Assembly (NCBI RefSeq): GCF_018613065.1
Contig: NZ_JAGGQW010000031.1
Span: forward strand, 248,001 to 312,000
Origin: Bacillus sp. ISL-7
GTDB taxonomy: Bacteria > Bacillota > Bacilli > Bacillales_B > DSM-18226
Reading direction: 5' to 3'
DNA: 64,000 nt
Shown: positions 53,309-62,918 of the stretch, piece after piece
How positions within the stretch are numbered: the first letter of the stretch is position 1
Layout of the letters: every line of letters starts with the position of its first letter
Made by a program: the position numbers and the translations under genes
The notes under the pieces: model-generated
Database searches by the model: none
What the model was told of the DNA's origin: nothing
What the model saw: only the letters and a program-made list of their open reading frames with translations

Positions 53309-55312
53309 TTACACAAGTCCAAACAGTTTGCCGCCTTGATAGATAATCAAAGAGAGGACATACGCAATAGCAAATGCATAGATTATTGAAAAAGCTGTCC
53401 ATTTCTTTGAATTCGTTTCTTTATAGATTGTTGCAACCGTCGCTAAGCATGGAATATATAACAATATAAAAACCATAAAACTATAAGCTGCAAGCGGTGT
53501 ATAATAATCTGCCAATAATCCTTGCAGACTTGCATCGTTCGGAACAAAAAAGATGATATTCATGGTAGAAATAATTGCTTCTTTTGCCAAGAATCCAGTA
53601 ATTAACGATGCGGATGCCTGCCATGTTCCAAAACCAATCGGATCAAAAATTGGCGCAATAACATTCCCAATTGCCGCTAAATAACTATCATCCATGTCAA
53701 CCTTTAAACCATTGGGACCCGCATATGATAGCAGCCAGATAAAGACAGAACCAGCAAAAATAAATGTTCCAGCCTTTCTTACAAATCCTTTCCCTTTATC
53801 CCATGTACTTCTCCAAAGTGATTGAAATTGGGGCAGTCGGTAGGGCGGCAGTTCAATAACAAACAATGAAGTTTCTAATTTAAGTACAGTAGAAGAAAAG
53901 ACTTTTGCCAAGGTTAACGCAACAATGATGCCAAATACATACAGGCTAAGGACAACCAATGCCTTATTTCCTGCAAAAAACGCTCCAACGAATAATGCAT
54001 ATACCGGTAATCGTGCCGAGCAAGACATTAACGGGGTTAGTAAAATGGTTAGCAACCTCTCCCTTGGTGTTTCAATTGTTCTTGCTGCCATTATTCCTGG
54101 TACATTGCAGCCAAAACCAATCATCATTGGGATAAATGCCTTCCCATTTAAGCCAACTGATTCCATAATCCGGTCCATTACTAATGCGACTCGAGCCATG
54201 TACCCTGAATCTTCTAATAAAGATATAAAAAAGAAGAGGATAAAAATTTGCGGTACAAAGACGAGAACCCCGCCTACCCCTGCAACTAAGCCTTCAATAA
54301 TTAAAGCATGAATAAAATCGGAAACATGAATAGTAGTTAATACCTTCTCAAATCCTGCCGTAATCTGTCCGGTTAAACATCCATCCAAAAGATCAGATAA
54401 TGGGGTTCCAAGCCAATCAAAAGTCAACATAAACATAAAATACATGAGCAACAAGAAAATTGGCATTCCTAAAAAGCGATTCGTAACAATACTGTCAATT
54501 TTTTCAGAAAGAGGAATATCTGAACTACTTTTCCTAGCAACTTCCGCGAAAATCTTCTCGATTACTTCTTTTCTTTTTTGATAAATATAGTTGGCTAAAG
54601 ATTTTACATCATATTGTTTCTGTAATATTGAATCAAGATTTGCCATAATAGAAGTTAGCTTAGTTACATCTACAATGCTATTTAAATAGTCTCTAACATA
54701 TTCATTTCCTTCAAAATATTGGATCGCTAGAAAGCGTGCAGAAAGTTCGGTTTTTCCATTTAACATACCGGTCAATGTCACAATCACTTCTTCGACCTCT
54801 TTACCGTAGTAAACGAGGTTCTTTTTGACAGGCTGGATTGATTCTGTTGAGATGACATCTACTAGTTTATCACAGCCTTTACTGCTTCTTGCCACCACCG
54901 GAACAACTGGCACCCCGAGAAACTTTGAAAGCTTTCCTGCATCTATTTGAATCCCGCGCTTATTAGCCACATCAATCATATTAAGTCCAATAAGGGATGG
55001 CTTTTCAATCTCCAGCAATTGCAAGGTCAAATGTAAATTACGTTCTAATTGTGAAGCATCTAATATATTTAGCAGGCGATCAACGGATTCATTCAAAAAG
55101 AAGGATGTAACCACTCCTTCATCCTTTGACAGCGGATTAAGTGTATACACACCTGGTAAATCAATTAAATGGCCAATATTATTTTTAAAAATACCAACTT
55201 TCTTTTCAACGGTTACGCCGCTCCAGTTACCAACATACTCATAGGATCCTGTTAGATTATTAAACAATGAAGTTTTCCCAGTATTGGGATTTCCAATTAG
55301 AGCGATTTCCAT
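53309..55312 (-). CDS. feoB: ferrous iron transporter FeoB
   Basis: A 667-residue protein with an N-terminal GTPase domain (G1 GNPNTGKTS, G3 DLPGVYTL, G4 NMID) and a C-terminal membrane domain with two Gate motifs (GCNVPGIMAART, and the TPLMSCSARLPVYALF block). It imports Fe(II). Its ATG abuts the last base of feoA. Expression is probably controlled by Fur through the box before feoA. Confidence 0.95.
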   Translation of the reverse strand: MEIALIGNPNTGKTSLFNNLTGSYEYVGNWSGVTVEKKVGIFKNNIGHLIDLPGVYTLNPLSKDEGVVTSFFLNESVDRLLNILDASQLERNLHLTLQLLEIEKPSLIGLNMIDVANKRGIQIDAGKLSKFLGVPVVPVVARSSKGCDKLVDVISTESIQPVKKNLVYYGKEVEEVIVTLTGMLNGKTELSARFLAIQYFEGNEYVRDYLNSIVDVTKLTSIMANLDSILQKQYDVKSLANYIYQKRKEVIEKIFAEVARKSSSDIPLSEKIDSIVTNRFLGMPIFLLLMYFMFMLTFDWLGTPLSDLLDGCLTGQITAGFEKVLTTIHVSDFIHALIIEGLVAGVGGVLVFVPQIFILFFFISLLEDSGYMARVALVMDRIMESVGLNGKAFIPMMIGFGCNVPGIMAARTIETPRERLLTILLTPLMSCSARLPVYALFVGAFFAGNKALVVLSLYVFGIIVALTLAKVFSSTVLKLETSLFVIELPPYRLPQFQSLWRSTWDKGKGFVRKAGTFIFAGSVFIWLLSYAGPNGLKVDMDDSYLAAIGNVIAPIFDPIGFGTWQASASLITGFLAKEAIISTMNIIFFVPNDASLQGLLADYYTPLAAYSFMVFILLYIPCLATVATIYKETNSKKWTAFSIIYAFAIAYVLSLIIYQGGKLFGLV

Positions 55313-55536
55313 TATATTTTCTCCACTACAATCTGAACTGCTTCCCTACGGCGGATACCGACACATTGTCCACATGATTCAATCATAACTGGCCCGCCAA
55401 ATGGCATCACACACTTCACACACACTTCTGAGCCCTCTGTGATCCCTAAGTCAAGTAAACGTCTTTGCACCAGGAGACCAACTTGAGAAAGATTAACGAT
55501 TTTCCCTTTACCCCCTGCTTTTAACAATCCGAACAT
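55312..55536 (-). CDS. feoA: FeoA-type SH3-fold protein
   Basis: A 74-residue protein of the FeoA family (LLDLGITEGSEVCVKCVMPFGGP) that assists FeoB. First gene of the feo operon. Confidence 0.93.
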   Translation of the reverse strand: MFGLLKAGGKGKIVNLSQVGLLVQRRLLDLGITEGSEVCVKCVMPFGGPVMIESCGQCVGIRRREAVQIVVEKI

Positions 55537-55560
55537 TTATATCACCCTATCTATGTTAAT

Positions 55561-55575
55561 TGAGAATGATTATCT
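55561..55575. promoter_or_regulatory. Fur box of the feo operon
   Basis: TGAGAATGATTATCT matches the 7-1-7 Fur consensus TGATAATNATTATCA at 12 of the 14 defined positions. It lies 25 bases before feoA, over the promoter region, so iron-loaded Fur would repress. Confidence 0.8.
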
Positions 55576-55834
55576 TTCAATATCGTCATTTTAACACTTA
55601 TTTATAGGTAATAATCATAATAAATTTGTCAAAAGTTCGAAATCTTTTGTGGCTTTTACAAAGAAAATATAAACTGAGTGATGCTAGATTTTATTCTTAT
55701 TTTCCCATATGATTCTAGTATTATGATTAAAATCGGAAGTAACACTTTTTATGATAAAATAAAGAAGGATTTTTGCTTTAATCATCGAATTTACACTGTA
55801 AGCAGTTTTGTCAATAGCATAGGGGGAAAACGGC

Positions 55835-56986
55835 ATGTTCACGGAAAGCGAAACGGATTTAATTGATTATTTTAATCAAAATAAACAGAAATTGATTCAA
55901 GAATGGGAAAATGCTATTGTTACCACTAAAGCAGACCCTTTTAAATTGAAGATTCATGAAAACGGAGCCGCCTTACTCGAAGCTTTGCTTAATATGCATA
56001 AAATGACTAAGCAAGAGCTTTTAAACATTATCGAAAAGCTAGCCATAGAAGTTTCGGAAGAAAGAGTATTGGCTGATATTAACCTTGGAGATTTTGTTTA
56101 TAATGTAAATCTTGGGAGAACAGTTTTATACAGCTTTTTAGGTAACACTGGGATCCCATGGTCAGATATGCAAGAAGCGTTAAACAGGATAAATTTTTGC
56201 TTTGATAAATTTTTATACTATGCTGTTTCACATTATTCTGAAGCAAAAAACAAAATAATCGAAGAAAAAACAATGCACATCGATTCTACCCATCAGGATC
56301 GATTAACACTACTCGGCCAGATGACATCAAGCTTTATTCATGAGTTTAGGAACCCACTAACTTCTGTTCAAGGATTTATTCAATTACTGAAAGCTGATTA
56401 TCCGGATATGAAATATTTAGATATCATTTCAAGTGAATTGGATCAACTTAATTTTCGTATTTCGCAATTCTTACTTTTATCAAAAAAGGAGTTAATTGGA
56501 AAGGAAAAGGATGACTTCAATTTAAATAAATTAATTGATGAAGTATTAAACTTTCTATATCCAAGCATTCTCGATGGAAAAGTAAAAATAAGAAAAGAAT
56601 TAAGTGAAGATATTACTCTTAATGGGTATGCGGATGAAATTAGGCAGGTATTAATTAATATCATATTTAATGCGATAGATGTATTGAATCATGATGAGAA
56701 TCCCACTCCAACAATTGAGATCAATAGCAGTCTCGAAAATCAGTCCATCAAAATCAATATTTCCAATAATGGCCCAGTGATCCCAGCTGAACTTAGAAAA
56801 TCCATTTTCGAACCATTTTTCACGACGAAAAAACTGGGTACAGGTCTTGGATTGTTTGTATGTAAAGAAATTATTGAAAAACATAAAGGGAATTTAGTTT
56901 GTGATTCCACTCCTGATAAAACAACATTTTCGATTAGCTTACCAGTCACAGCCATCCCTAGTGGCAATGAACAAGGTCATTCATAG
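55835..56986 (+). CDS. soluble sensor histidine kinase (sporulation-kinase type)
   Basis: A 383-residue kinase without membrane helices. Residues 1-150 look like the HisK_N sensor domain; then an H-box FIHEFRNPLTSVQG (phospho-His near 173), N-box QVLINIIFNAIDVL, G1/F/G2 boxes (PFFTTKKLGTGLGL). No response regulator gene is adjacent, so it is an orphan kinase. Phosphorylation of Spo0F in sporulation is possible by resemblance but not shown here. Confidence 0.8.
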   Translation: MFTESETDLIDYFNQNKQKLIQEWENAIVTTKADPFKLKIHENGAALLEALLNMHKMTKQELLNIIEKLAIEVSEERVLADINLGDFVYNVNLGRTVLYSFLGNTGIPWSDMQEALNRINFCFDKFLYYAVSHYSEAKNKIIEEKTMHIDSTHQDRLTLLGQMTSSFIHEFRNPLTSVQGFIQLLKADYPDMKYLDIISSELDQLNFRISQFLLLSKKELIGKEKDDFNLNKLIDEVLNFLYPSILDGKVKIRKELSEDITLNGYADEIRQVLINIIFNAIDVLNHDENPTPTIEINSSLENQSIKINISNNGPVIPAELRKSIFEPFFTTKKLGTGLGLFVCKEIIEKHKGNLVCDSTPDKTTFSISLPVTAIPSGNEQGHS

Positions 56987-57108
56987 TCCTATTATCCAAT
57001 CCCACTTTCATTAAAGCAGGGATTCTTTTTTTTCTCTTCAATATATCTTCCATTATAAACTCCTGTTGCATATGATGAACTAAAATTTTTTATCAGGAGA
57101 TTAGGCCA

Positions 57109-57663
57109 ATGTTTACATTAAAGGTTGATAATGAAATTGAGCTCCAGTTGTTCCAGCAGCATCACGCCTTAAGGCTGTATCAGCTAGTTGAGGAGAATCG
57201 TGAACATTTACGTGAATGGATGCCCTGGGTGGATAGCATGAACTCCCCTTATCAATTTGAGTCGATTATTCCCGTATGGCTGTCCCAGTTCTCAGAAAAT
57301 AGCGGATTAAACGTAGGGATACTCTATAAAGGTGAACTAGTTGGTTCAATTGGATTACATCAAATTGATTGGCATAACCGTATGACAAGTATCGGCTATT
57401 ATCTTTCCAAAAATGCAGAAGGTCATGGGATCATGACTCGTTCCGTCCAATCCCTTATAAACTATGCCTTTTTCACATTAGGCTTAAACCGTGTTGAAAT
57501 TCGCTGTGGTATAAAAAACAAAAAAAGCCGTGCGATTCCTGAGAGATTCGGTTTTGTAAAGGAAGGGATCATTAGAGACGGCGAACAATTGTATGGACAA
57601 TATCATGATCTTTTTGTTTATAGCATGCTTGCCCGCGACTGGAATAAAAGAATTGCCTATTAA
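57109..57663 (+). CDS. GNAT acetyltransferase, RimJ/RimL type
   Basis: A 184-residue acetyltransferase with the RimL pattern: LREWMPWVDS, SIGLHQIDWHNRMTSIGYYL and the acetyl-CoA loop near NRVEIRCGIKNKKSRAIPERFGFVKEG (described across residues 127-155). Similar to B. subtilis YdaF. The substrate is unknown. A hairpin GCTGCC/GGCAGC follows at about 57688-57712. Confidence 0.85.
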   Translation: MFTLKVDNEIELQLFQQHHALRLYQLVEENREHLREWMPWVDSMNSPYQFESIIPVWLSQFSENSGLNVGILYKGELVGSIGLHQIDWHNRMTSIGYYLSKNAEGHGIMTRSVQSLINYAFFTLGLNRVEIRCGIKNKKSRAIPERFGFVKEGIIRDGEQLYGQYHDLFVYSMLARDWNKRIAY

Positions 57664-57765
57664 AAAATGTCTAATTACAAATCGTTCATGCTGCCTATTG
57701 GCAGCATTTTTTATAGGCCGATTTGCTAATAGAATTTTTTTTTGAAATAATGTATACAGTACAAC

Positions 57766-57800
57766 GTAAGTGAGGTGGCATACCTTACCTTTTGTAAGGT
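57766..57800 (+). promoter_or_regulatory. switch-like leader hiding the ribosome binding site of the first CorC-type gene
   Basis: ACCTTAC (57782-57788) pairs perfectly with GTAAGGT (57794-57800), burying the ribosome binding site AAGGTGAT. The same ACCTTAC can instead pair with an upstream copy, GTAAG (57766-57770) and GGT (57774-57776). These are mutually exclusive. Confidence 0.55.
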
Positions 57801-57805
57801 GATAG

Positions 57806-59134
57806 ATGATTTGGATGAATGTAATTATTATTGTTATCCTAATAGCCTTTACCGCACTTTTTGTCGCTTCTGAATTTGCGATGGTAAAGGTTCGAACAAC
57901 AAGAATTGATCAATTACTGTCAGAAGGAAACCCCAAAGCGGAAGCAGCAAAGAAAGTCATTTCTAATTTGGATGGATATTTATCAGCTACTCAGGTTGGA
58001 ATTACAATCATCTCCCTAATATTAGGATGGCTGGGTGAGCCCACTATTCGAAAGCTGCTAGATCCCGTTTTTGAATGGATTCAATTACCCTTATCTTTAA
58101 AACACATTATCTCGTTTATCATTGCTTTTATTGCTATAACCTATTTCCATGTTGTAATTGGGGAATTATCACCAAAAACGATAGCGATTCAAAAAGCAGA
58201 AGAAATCCTCTTGTTTTTTGCACGACCGTTAATCATATTTTATAAGCTGATGTATCCCTTTATTTGGATTCTTAATCGTTCCGCCAGATTTGTTACTGGG
58301 CTTTTCGGAATACAACCAGCCTCTGAGCATGATATCGTCCTTTCGGAAGAAGAACTACGGTTAATCCTTTCACAAAGCTATGAGAGTGGGGAAATAAATC
58401 AATCTGAATACCGTTATATGAACCGAATTTTTGAATTTGATAACCGGATTGCAAAAGAAATTATGGTTCCGAGAACTGAGCTTGTAACTCTATCCAGGGA
58501 TGCCTCAATGGAAGAAATTATTGAAATAGTCAAGGAAGAAAAATACACTAGATATCCCCTTATTGATGGTGACAAAGATAATATTTTAGGTGTTGTTAAT
58601 ATTAAAGAGGTCTTAACCGATTGTATTCAGCAAAAATGTACCGGCGAAAGGCCGCTTATCCCTTATCTTAAGCCAGTCATTCATGTCATTGAAACAATTC
58701 CCATTCAGGAACTACTAGTCAAACTGCAAAAAAACCGTTCACACATGGCCGTTTTATCTGATGAATATGGAGGGACAGCAGGAATTGTCACGGTCGAAGA
58801 TATTCTTGAAGAAATTGTTGGTGAAATACGGGATGAATTTGACTTAGATGAACTCCCACTGGTTCAGAAAAAAGCAGATGGGCATTTTATTTTGGATGGA
58901 AAAGTACTAATAAGCGAAGTAAACGATCTACTGGGCACATCACTTGATGAGCAAGATGTAGACACGATTGGGGGTTGGTTTTTAACACAAAAGTTTGATG
59001 TACATAAAGGTGATTCCATCGAAAACGACGGATTTGTATTCGAAATTAATGAGATAGAAGGTCACCATATCTTATATATTGAAGTATATAAAGCAAAAAC
59101 AGAACAAAAAAAAGTGGAAGTGGCTCCTGAATAG
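57806..59134 (+). CDS. CorC/HlyC (hemolysin) family transporter 1
   Basis: A 442-residue protein: a DUF21/CNNM membrane domain with three or four helices (residues 1-190, including VIGELSPKTIAIQKAE), a pair of CBS domains (about 215-345) and a CorC_HlyC domain (355-430). Relatives such as B. subtilis MpfA (YhdP) export Mg2+. GGTGATAG lies just before the ATG at 57806. It is 300 bp from a close paralogue. Confidence 0.88.
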   Translation: MIWMNVIIIVILIAFTALFVASEFAMVKVRTTRIDQLLSEGNPKAEAAKKVISNLDGYLSATQVGITIISLILGWLGEPTIRKLLDPVFEWIQLPLSLKHIISFIIAFIAITYFHVVIGELSPKTIAIQKAEEILLFFARPLIIFYKLMYPFIWILNRSARFVTGLFGIQPASEHDIVLSEEELRLILSQSYESGEINQSEYRYMNRIFEFDNRIAKEIMVPRTELVTLSRDASMEEIIEIVKEEKYTRYPLIDGDKDNILGVVNIKEVLTDCIQQKCTGERPLIPYLKPVIHVIETIPIQELLVKLQKNRSHMAVLSDEYGGTAGIVTVEDILEEIVGEIRDEFDLDELPLVQKKADGHFILDGKVLISEVNDLLGTSLDEQDVDTIGGWFLTQKFDVHKGDSIENDGFVFEINEIEGHHILYIEVYKAKTEQKKVEVAPE

Positions 59135-59280
59135 GAGCCAGTATTATTTTAGATAATTTTTGTAATATTTCGTCTTTACTGTTCATATTCACTATGTTTT
59201 CCCATAAAATATAGTTATCAACCAATATACTAACCAGAACGTTTGACTGTACGGTTCAAATTCTTTATAATTATTGTTAA

Positions 59281-59307
59281 TTTACAAAATTGTCGAGGTG
59301 GTATAAT
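59281..59307 (+). promoter_or_regulatory. promoter for the second CorC-type gene
   Basis: TTTACA (59281-59286), 15-bp spacer, TATAAT (59302-59307); transcription from here leaves a leader of about 110 bases. Confidence 0.5.
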
Positions 59308-59381
59308 GACCATTAGACGAGATTAGCAGAAAACTAGAAATGAGTTTATTTTGATACGAGTTAATTTTTTTTATTAAACTG

Positions 59382-59418
59382 GGAGGTGACTCCTTACCTG
59401 TCTAAAAACGGGATAAGG
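59382..59418 (+). promoter_or_regulatory. switch-like leader hiding the ribosome binding site of the second CorC-type gene
   Basis: CCTTACCTGT (59392-59401) pairs with ACGGG-A-TAAGG (59408-59418), ten pairs with one bulged A, burying the AAGGG ribosome binding site. GGAG-GTGA-CTCC (59382-59393) is an overlapping alternative. Confidence 0.55.
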
Positions 59419-59426
59419 GAACTTAT

Positions 59427-60779
59427 TTGGACATATTTAACTTGGTTATTATAGCCATTTTAATTGCTTTAACTGCTTTTTTTGTAGCTTCAGAATTTGC
59501 TATTATCAGAGTAAGAAGCTCAAGAATTGATCAGTTAATCGAAGACGGAAATTCGAGTGCTGTGACAGCTAAACGAGTGATTTCGAACCTAGATGAATAC
59601 CTTTCTGCCTGTCAGTTAGGAATTACCATTACTGCCCTTGGATTAGGTTGGCTTGGTGAATCGACATTTGAAAAGATCCTGCACCCTATTTTTAAAGGCC
59701 TGCATATTCCCGAAAGTTTTAACCAAATATTATCTGTGGGCTTTGCATTTGCAGCGATTACATTTTTACATGTAGTAATTGGTGAACTTGCACCTAAAAC
59801 ATTGGCGATCCAGAAAGCAGAATGGATTACCCTGATGATGTCACGTCCGCTCATCCTTTTTTATAAGGTGATGTATCCTGTAATTTGGCTGCTTAATGGT
59901 TCTGCACGAATTACAACACGTTTTTTTGGGCTTAAGCCTGTTTCTGAAAACGAAATCGCCCATACAGAAGAAGAGCTTCGAATTATTCTATCTGAAAGCT
60001 ACAAAAGTGGTGAAATTAACCAATCAGAGTTTAAGTATGTAAATAAAATTTTTGAATTTGATAACCGTATTGCCAAAGAAGTTATGGTCCCTAGAACGGA
60101 AATCGTTTCCTTATCTAAGGATGATACATTAGAGACTTTTCTTCAGGTTTTACGTGAAGAAAAATTTACACGGTATCCCATCATTGATGGTGATAAGGAT
60201 CATATAATTGGGCTTATTAATATAAAAGAAGTTATGACTGATTTAATTGGTAATGAAAAACTAGCTGAACGTACTCTAGAAAACTATACACGACCAATAA
60301 TTAGAGTAATAGAAACGATTCCTATCCATGACTTATTAGTAAAAATGCAAAAAGACCGTGTCCATATGGCGATTTTAATGGACGAATATGGCGGTACTTC
60401 CGGGCTGGTTACTGTTGAGGATATCTTAGAAGAAATTGTTGGGGAAATTCGTGACGAATTCGATATGGATGAAATTCCAGAGATTCGCAAAATTAAAGAA
60501 AACCATTATATTATCGATTCTAAAGTATTAGTTAGTGAGGTCAATGATTTATTGGGAGTGGAGATTGACGATGAAGATGTCGATACGATTGGCGGTTGGA
60601 TTCTAACCGAGAATTACGAAGCAAAAGAAGGAGACATCCTACTTCATGAAAGCTATTCCTTTAAAATTCTCGATATGGAAGAGCACCATATTAAATATAT
60701 CGAGGTCTCCAAAATTGCCAATAATGGAGAGGCGGTTAGCCAACAAGTTTCAATATCCAATTCAGAAGTGCTATCTTAA
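59427..60779 (+). CDS. CorC/HlyC (hemolysin) family transporter 2
   Basis: A 450-residue paralogue of the preceding protein, with the same DUF21 membrane part, CBS pair and CorC_HlyC domain (VIGELAPKTLAIQKAEW; AKEVMVPRTEI; EILEEIVGEIRDEFDMDE blocks). It starts with TTG at 59427 after AAGGGAA. Probably Mg2+ or other divalent cation export; the pair may respond to different conditions. A GACCGGAAACC-type hairpin near 60797-60815 follows. Confidence 0.88.
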   Translation: MDIFNLVIIAILIALTAFFVASEFAIIRVRSSRIDQLIEDGNSSAVTAKRVISNLDEYLSACQLGITITALGLGWLGESTFEKILHPIFKGLHIPESFNQILSVGFAFAAITFLHVVIGELAPKTLAIQKAEWITLMMSRPLILFYKVMYPVIWLLNGSARITTRFFGLKPVSENEIAHTEEELRIILSESYKSGEINQSEFKYVNKIFEFDNRIAKEVMVPRTEIVSLSKDDTLETFLQVLREEKFTRYPIIDGDKDHIIGLINIKEVMTDLIGNEKLAERTLENYTRPIIRVIETIPIHDLLVKMQKDRVHMAILMDEYGGTSGLVTVEDILEEIVGEIRDEFDMDEIPEIRKIKENHYIIDSKVLVSEVNDLLGVEIDDEDVDTIGGWILTENYEAKEGDILLHESYSFKILDMEEHHIKYIEVSKIANNGEAVSQQVSISNSEVLS

Positions 60780-60907
60780 AGAAGTTCTTAACCCAGATCG
60801 GTTTCCGGTCTGGTTTTTTTTATTGAGAAAAATAAATGATTATAGGACTCTTGACCAGTCAACGATCTTCTTAAAGCATATTCTAATCACAAAGGAGGGA
60901 TTTTAGA

Positions 60908-61093
60908 ATGGATCGTTTAGCAAATTTATTTTTAGCTTGTATCTTAGCCGGTTTTGCCTTAGTTAATATGCCAACAATTTCATTTTTAGCTGGGCTGTCA
61001 TCATTTTTCCATTTAGTAGGGGCACTTGCTATTTTAGTATTTTCTTTTGTTTTGCTTTACCAAGGTGTCAAATCATTATTCAGTAAAATATAA
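60908..61093 (+). CDS. small two-span membrane protein
   Basis: A 61-residue hydrophobic protein with helices at about residues 5-22 and 33-55 and a short basic end. AAAGGAGGGATTTT precedes the ATG. No family recognised. Confidence 0.65.
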   Translation: MDRLANLFLACILAGFALVNMPTISFLAGLSSFFHLVGALAILVFSFVLLYQGVKSLFSKI

Positions 61094-61193
61094 GCGTTTA
61101 CTTAATAGGAATCAAGACGCCGGTTGATATGCTGTATTTCTCTATTGTGTGAATCTTCAATCCTCTGAAGTGATTCTTTAATGAAACTAAAAA

Positions 61194-61228
61194 AACAAGC
61201 CAGCATAGTACATCTGGCTTGTTTTTTT
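61194..61228 (+). terminator. terminator in the gap before yheB
   Basis: AACAAGCCAG / CTGGCTTGTT followed by TTTTT. The rest of the 415-bp gap up to 61508 has no convincing gene; a minus-strand open stretch (61240-61380) lacks a start codon, and an AT-rich promoter region precedes yheB. Confidence 0.8.
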
Positions 61229-61507
61229 AGTTTCATTAGTTTACTTGTTTATCTATGCTTGATGCTAGTAACTTTTCACTTTCAAATACTTTTCCAAGTT
61301 TTTCTTCACCTTGGGTAAAGGACGCTTTGTTACCTTTGCGACATAAGCCTTTAAATCTGCATTTTAAGAAATATTTATGTTATTTTTTTCCTAATCCGAC
61401 AAGTATTTAGCAAATAAGCCATTATTAAGTATTTTTTTTTGCTTTTTTTTCTGTAAAATTGAGATAATAGCATTAGACAATAATATACTCAAAAAACGAG
61501 GGGTTTC

Positions 61508-62767
61508 ATGATGTTAAATCGTAAGAATAAAACACGGCATTTAGCGACAATTTTTCTTGCTGTGATGGGAATCGGCTTTTTAGCTACTATTCCGATACAG
61601 AATTCAATCTGGGGGAGCATCCTACAAGGGGGATTTGAAGCCGGTCTGGTAGGAGGACTGGCTGACTGGTTTGCGGTAACCGCATTATTCCGTCATCCAC
61701 TAGGAATTCCTATTCCACATACTGCTCTTCTTCCCAAAAATCGTAACAGAATTATTGCTGGAATAATTTCAATGTTAGAAAATGATTGGCTAACAAAAGA
61801 GAGTATTCGAAAAAAAATAGACACCATAAATTTTACTAAAAAACTATTTGAGATCATCTATAATGAATTACCATCAAAAGCCGTTCAAAAGTCTTTCCTA
61901 ATGATTTCTAAACATTTGATAAAAATATTTGATATAAAAAAATTTGCTCCGCTTCTAGAAAAAGAACTAAAATTACGAATCAACGATTTGGATAGCAAGA
62001 ATTATCTCCCCTTGCTTATCGACCAGATTAGTATTAGAAAATATGATGAAAAAGTACTAGATTATATCCTAAAAGAAATTGATGAATGGGCCAGGAAAGA
62101 AAGTACGAAATACAAACTTGGTGGCTTGGCTGTAGATGCGGTGGAAAATATTAAGGCAGATGGTTTTATGCAATTTGCCTTAAAGTCATTTAGCAACCTT
62201 GTTAATGAAGAAAAGCTAGGGAACATTATCCAAAGTCTTATTCTAAAAGGTGTAGCCAGCTATAGTGACCCCTTAAATCAAAATAGACATACCTTATTGA
62301 TTCATTTGAATAAAAAGCTGCAATCAATAAAAAGTGATGAAAAGATTTATGAAGAACTTAATAACTTTAAATCCCAGCTAGTAGATAAATGGGAGTTGCA
62401 AGAACAAATTACTGATTTATTAAGTCAGATCCAGCAAAAAGCTTATGACTTTGTCGAAAAACCTGCCTTTTATGATGATTATCTCCTCCCTTTAATTAAA
62501 AAGGGTTTAGAAGGTATCGAATTAAATCCAGAAAAAGTGAACCTTATTGAAGCTTGGATTAAAAATCATATTTTTAGTTTTGTTGATAAAAATCATTCAA
62601 AAATAGGAATGCTTGTTAAAGAAAATTTAGAAAAACTAGATGATAAAACACTTATCGATATGGTTGAAACTAACGTTGGAAAAGACCTTCAATGGATCCG
62701 TGTCAATGGTGCAGTATGTGGATTTTTAATAGGAATTGTTTTAGTAGGAATTAAAGCACTTTTTTAA
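61508..62767 (+). CDS. yheB: DUF445 membrane protein YheB
   Basis: A 419-residue protein with an N-terminal membrane helix, the DUF445 hallmark GGFEAGLVGGLADWFAVTALFRHP near residues 38-61, long helical regions and a C-terminal membrane helix. Function unknown; YheB is spore-associated in B. subtilis. There it lies next to yheA; here it has moved about 26 kb. Starts at 61508 or the ATG one codon later after GAGGGG. Confidence 0.88.
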   Translation: MMLNRKNKTRHLATIFLAVMGIGFLATIPIQNSIWGSILQGGFEAGLVGGLADWFAVTALFRHPLGIPIPHTALLPKNRNRIIAGIISMLENDWLTKESIRKKIDTINFTKKLFEIIYNELPSKAVQKSFLMISKHLIKIFDIKKFAPLLEKELKLRINDLDSKNYLPLLIDQISIRKYDEKVLDYILKEIDEWARKESTKYKLGGLAVDAVENIKADGFMQFALKSFSNLVNEEKLGNIIQSLILKGVASYSDPLNQNRHTLLIHLNKKLQSIKSDEKIYEELNNFKSQLVDKWELQEQITDLLSQIQQKAYDFVEKPAFYDDYLLPLIKKGLEGIELNPEKVNLIEAWIKNHIFSFVDKNHSKIGMLVKENLEKLDDKTLIDMVETNVGKDLQWIRVNGAVCGFLIGIVLVGIKALF

Positions 62768-62918
62768 TGCTTAGCAAAAAGCTACCATTTATTGGTGGCT
62801 TTTTTTCGTCCATGAAATTCTTGCTTTGTCCTCTTGAAATCAAAGTTATTTTTCAGAGTATTTCAACATAATTAGTACTGTAGTCATATCTTTTAGGATT
62901 AAAAGAGGAGGCGGAAAA

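Noticed and set aside
57760..57810. M-box (ykoK) or yybP-ykoY riboswitch before the CorC-type genes
   Set aside because: Leader is only about 40 bases and lacks the conserved cores of those riboswitches.
59306..59326. Six-codon upstream frame (MTIRRD) before CorC-type gene 2
   Set aside because: Its ATG overlaps the likely promoter -10 (TATAAT), so it would not be transcribed.
61240..61385. Minus-strand open stretch reading like a conserved peptide (RFKGLCRKGNKASFTQGEEK...)
   Set aside because: No ATG, GTG or TTG start in frame and no ribosome binding site; at best a remnant.
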